Shown here: positions 20,505 through 30,580 of the stretch, one piece after another | Numbering within the stretch: position 1 is the first letter of the stretch | How the letters are laid out: the number at the start of each line of letters is the position of its first letter | From: Hermatobates lingyangjiaoensis | Taxonomy: Eukaryota; Arthropoda; Insecta; Hemiptera; Hermatobatidae | Length of the DNA: 64,000 nt | Reading direction: 5' to 3' | Assembly: GCA_026182355.1 (NCBI GenBank) | Contig: JAPFBL010000237.1 | Span: 326,501-390,500, forward strand | Made by a program: the position numbers and the translations under genes | The notes under the pieces: model-generated | What the model saw: the letters and a program-made list of their open reading frames with translations, nothing else | What the model was told of the DNA's origin: nothing | The model's database searches: none

Positions 20505-20945
20505 ACTTGGTCAGTTCTTCAGGTTCAAATTAAACTCTCATTAGTAATGTTTCGGTTTTTATTTAAAACCTTTTTCATAGACCTATAAAACAGAGGAAAT
20601 ATAAGAAATAATTCAATCATTCAAAAATCAAACATCTATCAAAAAAAAAGCGCAATTAGTTACAAATAAGAAATTACAATAAAATTTTTGACAATACGTT
20701 AGTGAAAAAAAGAATTATAAAACTTTTTTCAATAAGTACTCTCACTTTACTATTGTCAAAATTTCTATTGTAATATTTTATTTGTAACTAATTGCGCTTT
20801 TGATGTATGTTGAGTTTTGAATGATTGCATTATTCCTCATATGTGTTCTGTTTTGTAGGTCTATGACAAAGATTTGAATATGAATTTGAAAGAATTGGCA
20901 ATGAGGGTATAATTTGAACCTAAAGTACTGACCAAGTCCCATAAA
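20505..20945. mobile_element. family O unit, palindrome
   Basis: Imperfect inverted arms share GGACTTGGTCAGT, CTCATTAGTAATGTTTCGG and AGTTACAAATAAGAAA. On the outward strand a GGUUUU/AAAACC stem precedes GAAACAUU, as in a hammerhead, but the expected CUGANGA box reads AUGAAAA. Copies recur at 32615-32929, 39752-39868 and 56718-57185. Confidence 0.65.
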
Positions 20946-20999
20946 CATTTATTGTGCTCCTACTTCATGGTCGATACTTTTATAATATATATATATATA

Positions 21000-21124
21000 T
21001 ATCGAAATGTCGGACATTATAAAAATGAATGTCCAATTTCACATTATTTAATTTGTTAGAAAATGTTTCTAACTTTCTAAAACTCTTTTTTACCTCTGGG
21101 TTTCTTATGTTATGAATTAACTCT

Positions 21125-21125
<1 letters not shown>
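21000..21125 (-). mobile_element. class 2 PLE N-terminal coding fragment
   Basis: The minus strand reads YGELIHNIRNPEVKKSFRKLE and FSNKLNNVKLDIHF, then runs into (TA)n. The segment is bounded by (TA)n on both sides and has no ribozyme. Confidence 0.6.

Positions 21126-21126
<1 letters not shown>

Positions 21127-21169
<43 letters not shown>
21127..21169. repeat. (TA)n microsatellite
   Basis: Pure TA run between two class 2 fragments. Confidence 0.96.
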
Positions 21170-21173
<4 letters not shown>

Positions 21174-21337
21174 TTGTAAAAGTTGGGAGCAGTCCTTCTT
21201 CAATACATGCTTTTAAAAACTGGATGTCTGTTTCCACTTGATTTAATTTTGTCTTATATTTTTCCAAAATACGAAATTTTTTCTTCAACTCAGAACTCAA
21301 CTTAAAAATTAATTCACCATAATTTCTTGTTTTATTA

Positions 21338-21375
21338 TTGAACATGTTTCGGTGTACGTTCACCATCTTCAGCAA
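21338..21375 (-). ncRNA. hammerhead-like ribozyme, family K (left arm)
   Basis: Inverted twin of 21766-21803 with the same box, helix II and ACAUGU helix III. Confidence 0.7.
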
Positions 21376-21765
21376 AACACACGATTAATTACAATTACCT
21401 TAACAAATGAATCTAATAGTTAAATTACATTTCAAAAACAATGAGTGAACAAGTTAACTAAGGTTACACTGACAGGTTAGGGGTTGTCAGTGTTGGCAAA
21501 ACTAGCCCTAGGTTTCCAAACAAGCGCAACTGGTTGGCAAATTTAGAAGCGCTGTTCATACTAGAAAAAGCTCCTAGAATGAACGATCAAAAAGGTAATT
21601 TTGCCAACCAGTTGCGCTTGTTTGGAAACCTAGGGCTAGTTTTGCCAACACTGACAACCCCTAACCTGTCAGTGTAACCTTAGTTAACTTGTTCACTCAT
21701 TGTTTTTGAAATGTAATTTAACTATTAGATTCATTTGTTAAGGTAATTGTAATTAATCGTGTGTT

Positions 21766-21803
21766 TTGCTGAAGATGGTGAACGTACACCGAAACATGTT
21801 CAA
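21766..21803 (+). ncRNA. hammerhead-like ribozyme, family K (right arm)
   Basis: Helix I UUG/CAA; box CUGAAGA; extra U; helix II GGUG/CACC with loop AACGUA; GAA; helix III ACAUGU; U17. The AUG of ACAUGU starts the N-terminal peptide MFNNKTRNYGEL. Confidence 0.72.
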
Positions 21804-21955
21804 TAATAAAACAAGAAATTATGGTGAATTAATTTTTAAGTTGAGTTCTGAGTTGAAGAAAAAATTTCGTATTTTGGAAAAATATAAGACAAAATTAAAT
21901 CAAGTGGAAACAGACATCCAGTTTTTAAAAGCATATATATATATATATATATATT

Positions 21956-22180
21956 TGTGTATTTTGGGAGTAGACCTTCATTCATACATGTTTCATTAAA
22001 TGCTTTGCTTATTATTAGTCTAGTCCGTTTTTTGCATAGCTTTTCTAATTTTTTTTACATGATTTTTTAATCTATCAGATAAAATATACACCGATTCTCT
22101 GAATGATTTATTTTAAGCTTACTTACACTGTTTCCGACGTTTCGATTAACTCTGACCATTTTCAAGGATGAATAATACAA
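21956..22180 (-). mobile_element. family T-like PLE unit with N-terminal coding segment
   Basis: Minus strand: ribozyme-like motif 22133-22168, then NKSFRESVYILSDRLKNHVK, a frame break, and FNETCMNEGLLPKYTN ending at (TA)n. It faces the family K palindrome across about 20 bp of (TA)n. Confidence 0.68.
22133..22168 (-). ncRNA. hammerhead-like motif with U3-A8 core, family T-like
   Basis: Helix I UCC/GGA; box UUGAAAA (U3, A8); extra U; a weak helix II; GAAACGUC with C17. Helix II is imperfect, so activity is doubtful. Confidence 0.4.
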
Positions 22181-22237
22181 TACCAATTTTTTAATATTAT
22201 CTAAAGATCAATAACAATTACTAAACAATAAAAATCT

Positions 22238-22737
22238 GGAGTAGCCTACACTCAACTTTACTATAAGTTGACTTAATATCAATCATTTTGGGTATATAAC
22301 TTATAATGTCTCATTTAGGCATAATATAAATGTGTAAATGGAAAAGGTTTGTTAGCCTTTCATTCCTAGAGGTAGTATTGATAGTGAGTCAGCCACTTAT
22401 CAATATAAACGCTTATTTTTATATATCACAATAACTACAGCCGTAATAACATTTTTGAAAACTGAAAGTGAAGATTTCGTGTTACAAGGAGTAGCCTACA
22501 CTCAACTTTACTATAAGTTGACTTAATATCAATCATTTTGGGTATATAACTTATAATGTCTCATTTAGGCATAATATAAATGTGTAAATGGAAAAGGTTT
22601 GTTAGCCTTTCATTCCTAGAGGTAGTATTGATAGTGAGTCAGCCACTTATCAATATAAACGCTTATTTTTATATATCACAATAACTACAGCCGTAATAAC
22701 ATTTTTGAAAACTGAAAGTGAAGATTTCATGTTACAA
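22238..22737. repeat. 250-bp tandem duplication (two copies)
   Basis: Copies 22238-22487 and 22488-22737 begin GGAGTAGCCTACACTC. I find one difference (TTCGTG vs TTCATG near the ends). The start resembles the region downstream of the family T PLE (43085-43150), so the unit is probably PLE 3' sequence. Confidence 0.88.
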
Positions 22738-23325
22738 AATAATCTATTACAGGAGAACATGACTTCCGATCCTTAAGCCATTGGGTCACTTACGTCATTT
22801 AACTCATCTTCTTCTACAATTTAAGACAAAGTTTTCCATTTAAAACATAAAAATATTTCTATTTTCTAAATCAATGTAAACAAATAAAAAAGAATCCGAC
22901 AAATATAGCTGGTGGTCGATTAGTCTAGGATGAAAATCCCCCTTTTATTAATCCGAGTTATACTTTAAATGTTGTTATCTTATAAAATGTTATTTTCAAA
23001 GATTAATTTCATTAAAATGATTTCCAGAACTTTCTTGTAATAATCAGTTTAAAACGATGTTAAGTGAGAATGCGTTTGAGTTTTATTAGTGATAATTTTC
23101 TTTGAAAATTGAAAACAAATTTCTATTAAATGAATTACCATGTCCTCTGTACTAGCTATTCGACAGCAAAATGATTTTTTAAGCATAAAAGTTCCAGAAA
23201 TCAGTCCATCAATATATCATGTCACAAAGTCACAAAGACAAAATATAAATGTCTATAAGGCTGATGAGTAATAATATTTCATACATATGAAGACTGTACA
23301 GATAGTGATTCACCTAGTTATAAAT
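22738..23325. other. AT-rich stretch, no gene seen
   Basis: Nothing recognised. Confidence 0.5.
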
Positions 23326-23337
23326 ATATATATATAT

Positions 23338-24278
23338 ACGAGGGTCGTCCAGAAAATAAGTTCCGTTTTGGTCTGTAGGGCGGTAGGAGTGGTTTTTGCC
23401 AAATCCGGCAACACCGCTCGAAAGAAGAGAGGTGGGGGAATAGAATGAGAGGTGGGGGACCTCAGTCGGTCAATTACCAACGTCAGGGCAGGTAGTTGAA
23501 ATGGAGCCCTCCATGTCACGTCCCGCCACCTCGATCCCCGTTCCTCTCGAGTTGTTTTGCGCGGAGTGATTCAATTTCTTTATGCACAGGGTTTCAAATC
23601 AGTTCAAATTCACGAACAGCTCATTTCTGTTTATGGAGAAGGTGTAATGAGTGAATCAATGGTGAGGAGATGAGTACGTGAATTTAAGGCGGGAAGACAT
23701 TCAGCTCTCTAGGGACCCACCGGGCGGAAACTTTTCGAAAGTCAAGTTTTTCCGAGACGATCTCATGGATGAGGGATCGTGAGATGTCTGGGAAACTCAG
23801 GTGGAGTTCATCCAGGGTTGAACGACGATCTTTGCGAATTGCATTGTCGATTTCTGCGACAATTTCGTCCGTCACAACTGAGGGTCTGCCTCTCCCACTT
23901 TCATCCTCAAGTGAATGTCTTCCCGCCTTAAATTCACGTACCCATCTCCTCACCATTGATTCACTCATTACACCTTCTCCATAAACAGAAATGAGCTGTT
24001 CGTGAATTTGAACTGATTTGAAACCCTGTGCATAAAGAAATTGAATCACTCCGCGCAAAACAACTCGAGAGGGAACGGGGATCGAGGTGGCGGGACGTGA
24101 CATGGAGGGCTCCATTTCAACTACCTGCCCTGACGTTGGTAATTGACCGACTGAGGTCCCCCACCTCTCATTCTATTCCCCCACCTCTCCTCTTTCGAGC
24201 GGTGTTGCCGGATTTGGCAAAAACCACTCCTACCGCCCTACAGACCAAAACGGAACTTATTTTCTGGACGACCCTCGT
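23338..24278. mobile_element. palindromic mariner derivative in (TA)n
   Basis: Ends are ACGAGGGTCGTCCAGAAAAT and its reverse complement, flanked by TATATA on both sides. The arms 23338-23703 and 23912-24278 are near-perfect inverted copies of the 5' end of a mariner (terminal repeat, leader and start of the transposase). The 208-nt centre is further 5' transposase sequence from the right arm only. The catalytic half and 3' end are absent. Confidence 0.85.
23684..24115 (-). pseudogene. mariner transposase N-terminal DNA-binding half
   Basis: 143 codons. The helix-turn-helix part is GVIQFLYAQGFKSVQIHEQL followed by VYGEGVMSESMVRRWVREF and GRGRPSVVTDEIVAEID. A second DNA-binding part has RRSTLDELHLSFPDISRSLI and ARWVPREL, as in mariner transposases. 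The frame runs into the inverted left arm just after ARWVPREL, which supplies the stop. No catalytic Asp is present, so it could at most bind terminal repeats. The Met at 24115 lies about 160 nt inside the right terminal repeat, a usual distance. Confidence 0.85.
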
Positions 24279-24305
24279 ATATATATATATATATATATAT
24301 ATATA

Positions 24306-25124
24306 CTTATATTTGATTATCACACAAATGATGCGTATAATATTCTCGATATTACTACAGAAATAACATGTTGTCAAAGTCAAAGCAAAAAACGTATTAC
24401 CAAATAATCTCTTATATGACGTTTGCTACCACAGCCAGTGGATCTCATACATATATTGGAAAAAAATATTCCAAGAAATTCCTTGTATACCTCTTAAGTC
24501 CGTTTCAATGAGGCTACATAGACAAGAAGTATTAATTTATCCACAGCTATATTGCAAGACATGAGAGATTCAGACCAATGATTCTACAGGAAATAGATTT
24601 GGAAGAAAATGAGAACGGAATTTAAAATTTTGATAATTTATGACGATGTTCCAGAAGATGACACGACAGTAATCGAATAAATTTAAATTTCTGTATAAAA
24701 ATCAATATTAAACAAAAATATGTATATCTACTTAATGTACTTGAAGCTCTCACCCTAGAATAAGCCCTAGCACGGATTTTGACCTAAAGTAAAATTGTCT
24801 TATTTTCGCAAAAAGACGGTAATATACTTACAAATACTAGAAAACCTTTTCTATATAATGGTAAAGATAAAGAATATTAATCCATCGTTTTGTCTATGAT
24901 ACGAGTATATTGGTTGTTTTTGCCCTTGTAGTAAATAAAAAGCTGGAGCTTGTTTTTTTTGTTTTATGAACTTGAAGCCCTGAGTTGAAAAAATGGTTTA
25001 GAATTTTAGGAAAATACTCAATACAACTTAATAAAGTAAAATAATATATAACATAGTTTTAAATATAAAAAAAACTATAGACAAACTATTTTCACTATGG
25101 ACAAACAACCATAGATAAATAAAA
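24306..25124. other. AT-rich stretch, no gene seen
   Basis: Nothing recognised. Confidence 0.5.
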
Positions 25125-25225
25125 AACATACATATCAGTGTTCGATTTTTCCTTTGGTCCGCTACCAGAAGAGATTAGAGAGGGGAAACCAAGCGCACTG
25201 GTGCAGAGACGATTGAAAACCAAGA
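25125..25225 (-). mobile_element. family D PLE unit, decayed
   Basis: GATTAGAGAGGGGAAACCAAGCG and CACTGGTGCAGAGACG match family D units. The ribozyme core is too changed to fold. Confidence 0.5.
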
Positions 25226-26032
25226 ATGTTGCCGCATGAGCACACAGTTATAAAGAATAATGTAGAAAAGAATCAATTTAAAATTAACTATAGGATAGAA
25301 AATAAGAAAAAAATAAAATGAAAACAGAGATTAGGATGTGATACAAAATAAAAATTTAATAAATGAATTGTAATTTAAATTGAAAAAACATAAGATACAA
25401 ATTAATTTTAAAATAATTATAACAACATATAAAATAATTAAAAAAATATATATGCTAAGAGAATAAAGTAATCGACTGGGAAGTGAAGTTTAGGTCACGT
25501 CAAAGGAGTCATGACTTATTTGAGTTGTCACTTGTAATCGAAGCGGCTCACATCTTTCTAAATGATGACGAAGAAGTTGAAATGTTGTAGCTAGTCTTTG
25601 TGATCTCATTTACACTCATCAGGATGTGTAATATACTTACTAATACTAGAAAATTTTGTCAACATAATGGTAAAGATAAATAATATTGACCGATCTTGTT
25701 GCTTTTGTTCCTTCAGACCTTAACTGTTCCTTTAATTCCAGTTTTATTGTGATGTATTCTGATCTTTGAAGTAAAGAAAAGATTTTTCTATTTTTCAGTC
25801 CAGTTTTAATTACTTAATCAGTCATGACGTTTTAACGTTTCAGTTGCGTGATTGGATTGACGTTAGTTTAGAGTTCTGTAGCTGAAATCTGTATTAAGCA
25901 TGTTTTACAAATAAATGTTCAACTTCTACAATATTGAAATATAAATATTTGCAGGTATCGTCTAAACATCAAAACATATACTTTTGAAGATTAAAAGACA
26001 AAGAAATTAAAAGAAAATATGTTATTGCTCAG
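25226..26032. other. AT-rich stretch, no gene seen
   Basis: Nothing recognised. Confidence 0.5.
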
Positions 26033-26363
26033 TAGGTTAGGTTAGGTTAGGTTGCAGTGGCAGTTCCACAAGGGAACACACTTAGGCCAAGCATTGGCCC
26101 TTTGTGATACCACACAATGAAGATTGATTCTACAGTGGGAGTACTAAATTTTGCCTAACTCAAATGTATTTAGAGTAGGGATCTTTAACGAGTACCTGAC
26201 GTCGTACAGGCTCGGGACGGACGGTTTAACGTCCTTCTCCGATTAACGACGTGCTAAGATTTATTCACCTCCCGCGTGAATAAATCGAGGGCCAGGTGAG
26301 GATTGAACCCCGGTCCTACCAGTTGAGAGTTGAGCACGTAACCACTGAGCTAGCCTGGCCCCC
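26033..26363 (-). mobile_element. tRNA-derived SINE, full length with pentamer tail
   Basis: The tRNA-like head is at the right end (A box near 26343-26356, B box around 26305-26315). The 3' tail on the minus strand is (CCTAA)4, seen as GGTTAGGTTAGGTTAGGTT at 26035-26054. Body as in the copy at 16010-16332. Confidence 0.88.
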
Positions 26364-27180
26364 TTAATTAGACTTAATAAATAATGCTAATAAATTATAA
26401 TAGTTGTATAATAAAACACTCGCATAGAGCTGTTAAAGAAGTGATTCCTGGTACTGTATGAGTATGGAAGCAGCTCTCACTACCTTCCTTCCAGATTCGA
26501 CCCACACAAACCATTTTCAGGTTTACTTAGTAATAGAAATTCCAATGAATCACCCAATGCTTTTCTTCAGATAAAGATATCTTTTTCTAACTGATGCGTG
26601 GTTATCTAAATCTATATAAATGACAGGTAAAGGTAAATGTTATACTTTTTTATCAATGTTATATTTTCATTTATCTAAAAGCTTTTCAGCAGTTAAGTAA
26701 TATTTCAGTAATGCCATTTGCGAATGAATCAATAATATTTACTAACTTTTTCGTGGAATCGTTTTACGGCTTATACGTATAGGTAGCCTAATGAAAAAAA
26801 ATCAAAACTGTCACTTCTGTTATATTTTGTTTTAATTTTCTTTGATTTAACGCCTAGATGGGGGTCACGGTTTCCTCTGGATTAGATGTAAGTTCGGTCC
26901 TAACATATTGAGCCTGACCCGACCCTGGTCCACGGGTCAATTAAGCCCGATCAATTAACTTGATTACAGGAAACTCGAGCCGGAAACAAACCCAGCATAT
27001 TATATTTTATTTCCGAGGACTAGTACGTGACGTTTATTAGTAAATAGCAATTACCATACACCGCCTTCCTGTTATATTCAAATCATTTATTTTATAACAA
27101 GTATTCCTTAGTTTAATATCCATACATTGTTTTATTATACATAACATATATATATTATTGGCAATATATATATATATATA
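26364..27180. other. AT-rich stretch, no gene seen
   Basis: Nothing recognised except a short (TA)n at the right edge, where the next PLE copy begins. Confidence 0.5.
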
Positions 27181-27711
27181 TTATCTAATATTTTCACCAA
27201 ATCACCCCGGATTTCCTTTAGACGACCCCCCACTCTGGGCAATATCTCCCATAGAAGTTTTAAACGCTCCAGGCCTGCACCTGACACTTTTGGCACAAAG
27301 CAATGTGGCAGAAGGAAATGTCTCACCTGTCCCATCATCAATCCTGACAGCCATTTCATTTCGACAGTGAACAACCATTCATACCCTCTCTCCTTTGCTA
27401 GTTCTTGCACTTCCAGCAATTGTGTTTATCGTCTGGACTGCACACAATGTGACTCATTCTACGTGGGCCTGACTTCCACGTCACTTAGCCTCCGTATGAA
27501 TGGTCACAGGTCATCCGTTGGTCAACGCAAGCAGCTGCCTGTTGCCACCCACGCCAATCTCCATAACCTTCCCTTCAACGATTGCTTCAGGGTTAAAATA
27601 TTAAGAAAACTCTCAAATGATGACACCCAGACCACTCTAAGGGCTTCTGAGGAAGCCTTCATTTGGTTATTGGGTGCAAGAAATTCCCCTGGTCTAAATT
27701 TAATCAGATGA
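27181..27711 (+). pseudogene. PLE C-terminus with GIY-YIG endonuclease (5' truncated)
   Basis: Open without a stop from the (TA)n border: NIFTKSPRISFRRPP, FGTKQCGRRKCLTCPIINP (Cys cluster), SCTSSNCVYRLDCTQCDSFY, VGLTSTSLSLRMNGHRSS (helix Arg kept), and TLRASEEAFIWLLGARNSPG to the stop. About 176 codons. A first possible start inside the fragment is irrelevant, because homology continues upstream of it to the (TA)n border. The RT domain is missing. It is a separate subfamily from 4471/15104 and from the long copy at 6802-9618. Confidence 0.87.
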
Positions 27712-28097
27712 TTTTTTATTTTATTTTTATCTTTATTTATTTATTCATTTATTTATTTATTAAAATTTTTTTTTTTCTCGTTTAATTTTAGTTAGTTTTA
27801 TGTTTTTTTCCTTTCCTTTCTCTTTTTTACTTTTCTCCTCCCTTTTACTTAAATATCACTTTTATAATTTTTTTAACTCACAGCCTACACTGGTTCACGT
27901 TGGTAAGATGGCTGCACTGCGTGTCATTGTATCGCGCCAGTTTACATCGGCCAGTGGACGCATTTACGTCTCCGTTCCTTCATTCTTTCTCCTTTCATTT
28001 TATTTTCTTTCTTTCTACTCTCCTGAAGACGGCAAGACGCCGAAATAATCGAGATTCGTGAGTGTTCGTCCTTTTTCTTGTGTTCTCTAGCTGTAAC

Positions 28098-28104
<7 letters not shown>
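27712..28104 (+). mobile_element. PLE 3' UTR plus family U terminal unit
   Basis: T-rich UTR with TTTATTTATTTA repeats, then a less AT-rich stretch (27890-28020), the ribozyme and a GTGTTCGTCCTTTTTCTTG tail ending in (TA)n at 28104-28138. Confidence 0.78.
28019..28054 (+). ncRNA. hammerhead-like ribozyme, family U
   Basis: Helix I UCUC/GAGA; box CUGAAGA; extra C; helix II GGC/GCC with loop AAGAC; GAA; AUAAU; C17. Directly downstream of a PLE endonuclease coding end. Confidence 0.68.
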
Positions 28105-28138
<34 letters not shown>

Positions 28139-28142
<4 letters not shown>

Positions 28143-28415
28143 TTTTGTAGCAGTTATTTCTGTACACATACATTGTTAAAAATTACACCATATTAACTGA
28201 AACTTGCTTGCAGTTCATAAGTTTCTCGAGTTTCCGAAATAACGATGCTAGTTAGTGTATCCACAGAATATAGTAAGTTACCAATCGACATGCTAAATGA
28301 ACACATGTTTCTGCTATCCTCAGCCATATTTGTGGTTACAGTAACCAGATCATTATTCCTGAAACTCAAGAAACTTATGAAAAAGCAAGTTGCAGTTAAA
28401 TATGGTCCACTTTTT

Positions 28416-28430
<15 letters not shown>
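28139..28430. mobile_element. family W PLE unit, palindrome
   Basis: The minus arm codes for YGVIFNNVCVQK, stop, LLQKF. The plus arm codes for RSLFLKLKKLMKKQVAVKYG then PLFNN before (TA)n. A decayed ribozyme-like core sits near 28310-28345 on the minus strand (CUGAGGAU.. GAAACAUGUG). Confidence 0.6.
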
Positions 28431-28445
<15 letters not shown>

Positions 28446-28446
<1 letters not shown>

Positions 28447-28580
28447 CATTTGTAAAAGTTGGAGCAGTCCTTCTTCAATGCGTGCTTTTAAAAACTGGAT
28501 GTCTGTTTCCACTTGGTACAATTTCGTCTTATATTTTTCCAAATTACGAAATTTGGACGAAATTTTTTTAAAAGCATATA
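28446..28580 (-). mobile_element. family K N-terminal coding fragment
   Basis: The minus strand reads FRNLEKYKTKLYQVETDIQF, LKARIEEGLLQ. No ribozyme; cut off near 28577. Confidence 0.62.
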
Positions 28581-28600
28581 TATATTTATATATATATATT

Positions 28601-28812
28601 CCCGCTTGGTGGTAAGTGGTGGGGTTCTGGCTGCGGTCTCCGAGCTCAGTACCGCCCTGTCTTCCTGCGGGACTCTTCGCTCTGCGCACCTCCTGATGAC
28701 GACGATGGTCGAAATATCGATGTGAGTTATGTCTGTGTCTTTCTGTGTGTTTCCTTCGTTTTTAATTTATTTTATCTTAAAAAAGTCCGCTGGACCGTTT
28801 CTTTTAATTGGT
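28601..28812 (+). mobile_element. family A PLE terminal unit
   Basis: Matches the 3' end of the PLE copy at 54789-56182. It ends with the GTCC GCT GGAC hairpin and TTTCTTTTAATTGG before (TA)n. Confidence 0.75.
28687..28724 (+). ncRNA. hammerhead-like ribozyme, family A
   Basis: Helix I CACCUC/GAUGUG (5 of 6 pairs); box CUGAUGA; extra C; helix II GAC/GUC; GAA; helix III AUAU with no loop; C17. Confidence 0.62.
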
Positions 28813-28884
28813 ATATATATATGTAAAAAGATTTCACATCAACACGTGAAATAACAATCAATGGGCAAACCACAATAAGAACAA

Positions 28885-28927
28885 GACTAAGATCTTTCAA
28901 CCGTAACAAGCGGTCTTCGTCAGAGTC
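28885..28927 (-). ncRNA. hammerhead-like ribozyme, family I (left arm)
   Basis: Inverted twin of 28959-29001; same box, helix II and AGAUCU helix III. Confidence 0.65.
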
Positions 28928-28958
28928 AAAAACCCAACTAACATACAGTTGCGTTTTT

Positions 28959-29001
28959 GACTCTGACGAAGACCACTTGTTACGGTTGAAAGATCTTAGT
29001 C
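28959..29001 (+). ncRNA. hammerhead-like ribozyme, family I (right arm)
   Basis: Helix I GACU/AGUC; box CUGACGA; extra A; helix II region GACC..GGUU; GAA; helix III AGAUCU; U17. Confidence 0.68.
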
Positions 29002-29052
29002 TTATTTTCCCATTTTCTTATTGTGGTTTGCTCACATATATTTTGACAACAT

Positions 29053-29372
29053 TGGGACCGGGTCAGTTTCAGACTTAGGCTCGGGCTTAAAATCTCACCA
29101 CTACTCTGGACTGATAGATCCGGTGTTCAATACCCTCTCTGGTGCTGGATTTATTCACATGAGAGTTGAATAAATCTAAGCACGTCGTCCCTCAGACAAG
29201 ACGTTAAGACTTTTTAATCTACTCATCAAAGATCCCTTTACTAAATATACTTGAGTTACACAAAATTCTAAACTAGAATTGTAGGATGTTCATTACGTGG
29301 TATGACAAAAAAGCCAATGCGTGGCTTATGTGTTCTCTAGTAGGACTGCCCTTCCACGTAACCTAACCTCAC
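29053..29372 (+). mobile_element. tRNA-derived SINE, diverged
   Basis: The body (CACGTCGTCCCTCAGA, GATCCCTTTACTAAATATAC) and tail (ACCTAACCTCAC) are clear. The tRNA-like head is badly decayed. Confidence 0.72.
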
Positions 29373-29944
29373 TCTAAAATAGTGCTTTAGAGAGTTTCTT
29401 CCAAACTTCCCACGTACAGTTCGATAGAAGGATGAATCCTTTAATACATGACTTATATAGTAGTCTCTATATTTGATAATACATTTTTTTTTTAATATGA
29501 ACCAAAGTTATGCTAAGAGAGCGTAAAATTTATATAAAATTCCATTTTGATAATCACATCTTATTAAAAATCATGGGAACATAACTCGATAAGTAACAAA
29601 GCTATATGAAAAATAACACGTTTTACAAAAAAGAACACTTTGAAAGAAAAAAAAATCAAAAAGGAAATTTAACAATAAAGAGGACTAAAGGGAGTCTTTT
29701 GAAAGATCAAAGTCACCAATAACGAACTAATTCCCCTCTTAAATGACAACGTGAGAAAAGAGGCGAAACAGTAAAGCTCTTTTTGCTTTATGTATTGAAG
29801 CAGCACTTAACAGCGAATACAATGCCTTTTGTGCTGTTGATCGGCCCTTAGACGTAATTGATTTTGAACCACTTATGGTTAAGTACATACATACATTCCC
29901 TTCTATTTATGTGATTAATTATATACGTACATTACATACGTATT
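29373..29944. other. AT-rich stretch, no gene seen
   Basis: Nothing recognised. Confidence 0.5.
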
Positions 29945-29950
29945 ATATAC

Positions 29951-30090
29951 ATAAATAAAAAGATTTCACATAAACACGTGAAATAACAAACAAGGATCAA
30001 ACAGTTGAGTTTTTGACTCTGACGAAGATCACTTGTTACGGTTGAAAGATCTTAGTCTTGTTTTCCCATTTCATATTGTGGTTTGATCAC
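29951..30090 (+). mobile_element. family I unit, solo arm
   Basis: One ribozyme motif at 30015-30057 (GACU, CUGACGA, GAAAGAUCUUAGUC). The left outer arm (GATTTCACATAAACACGTGA) is kept, but the arm between is deleted. Confidence 0.7.
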
Positions 30091-30164
30091 GTATTATATA
30101 CGTACATTATATACGTATATTATATATACGTATGTAGTTATGGTCAAGTAAATACATGTATTCC

Positions 30165-30580
30165 CTTCCACTTATTTGGTTGGGTTCGGCCATTTTAGAC
30201 TGTTATGCTATGGATATGGATAAAACATCAGTTTTTTTTTACAAAATCTTTGCATACCCATGGATTTTCAATGGATTTACCCATGGTTGATCAGGTTGAA
30301 CTTTCAAAACCATCCAGTGTTGGACTAGTTTTGATTCTTATGGCATAAAAATACATAAACCTTCAGTTTTTTTTTCAAAAACTTTTAATGTCTATGTACT
30401 CATGGTCGATCGGTTATACTTCGACACCACCCAGGATTGGGCCATTTTTTATGACCCAATAGATTTACCCATGTTCAATTGGGTTGGACTTTTATAACCA
30501 CCCAAAATTGGACTATTTTTTAATTTTATGGCATGCATATGGATGAAACCTCAGTTTTTTTTTACAAAATTTTTTTCTTA
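30165..30580. repeat. diverged tandem repeat, three to four units
   Basis: Recurring blocks: GGTTGRACTTTYRWAACCA, CATCAG/CTTCAG/CCTCAG followed by T8-9, and GGATTTACCCATG. The poly-T marks are near 30223, 30361 and 30549, so the units are unequal (about 140 and 190 bp). Confidence 0.6.

Larger units (their letters stand above)
21170..21934. mobile_element. family K PLE terminal unit, 335-bp palindrome
   Basis: Arms 21207-21541 and 21600-21934 are inverted and near identical, with a 58-nt spacer. Each arm holds a ribozyme motif and codes outward for MFNNKTRNYGELIFKLSSEL, then KYKTKLNQVE, DIQFLKA. The minus arm continues further (CIEEGLLPTFT) to its (TA)n, while the plus arm is cut at FLKA by (TA)n. 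Confidence 0.82.
28823..29040. mobile_element. family I unit, palindrome
   Basis: Inverted arms from GATTTCACATCAACACGTGA to the central CAACTAACATACAGTTG. Each arm carries one ribozyme motif (28885-28927 minus; 28959-29001 plus). No coding segment is seen; the host PLE subfamily is unknown. Confidence 0.75.

Noticed and set aside
30165..30580. CRISPR-like array
   Set aside because: Units are long, unequal and diverged, in a eukaryotic context; no repeat-spacer pattern.
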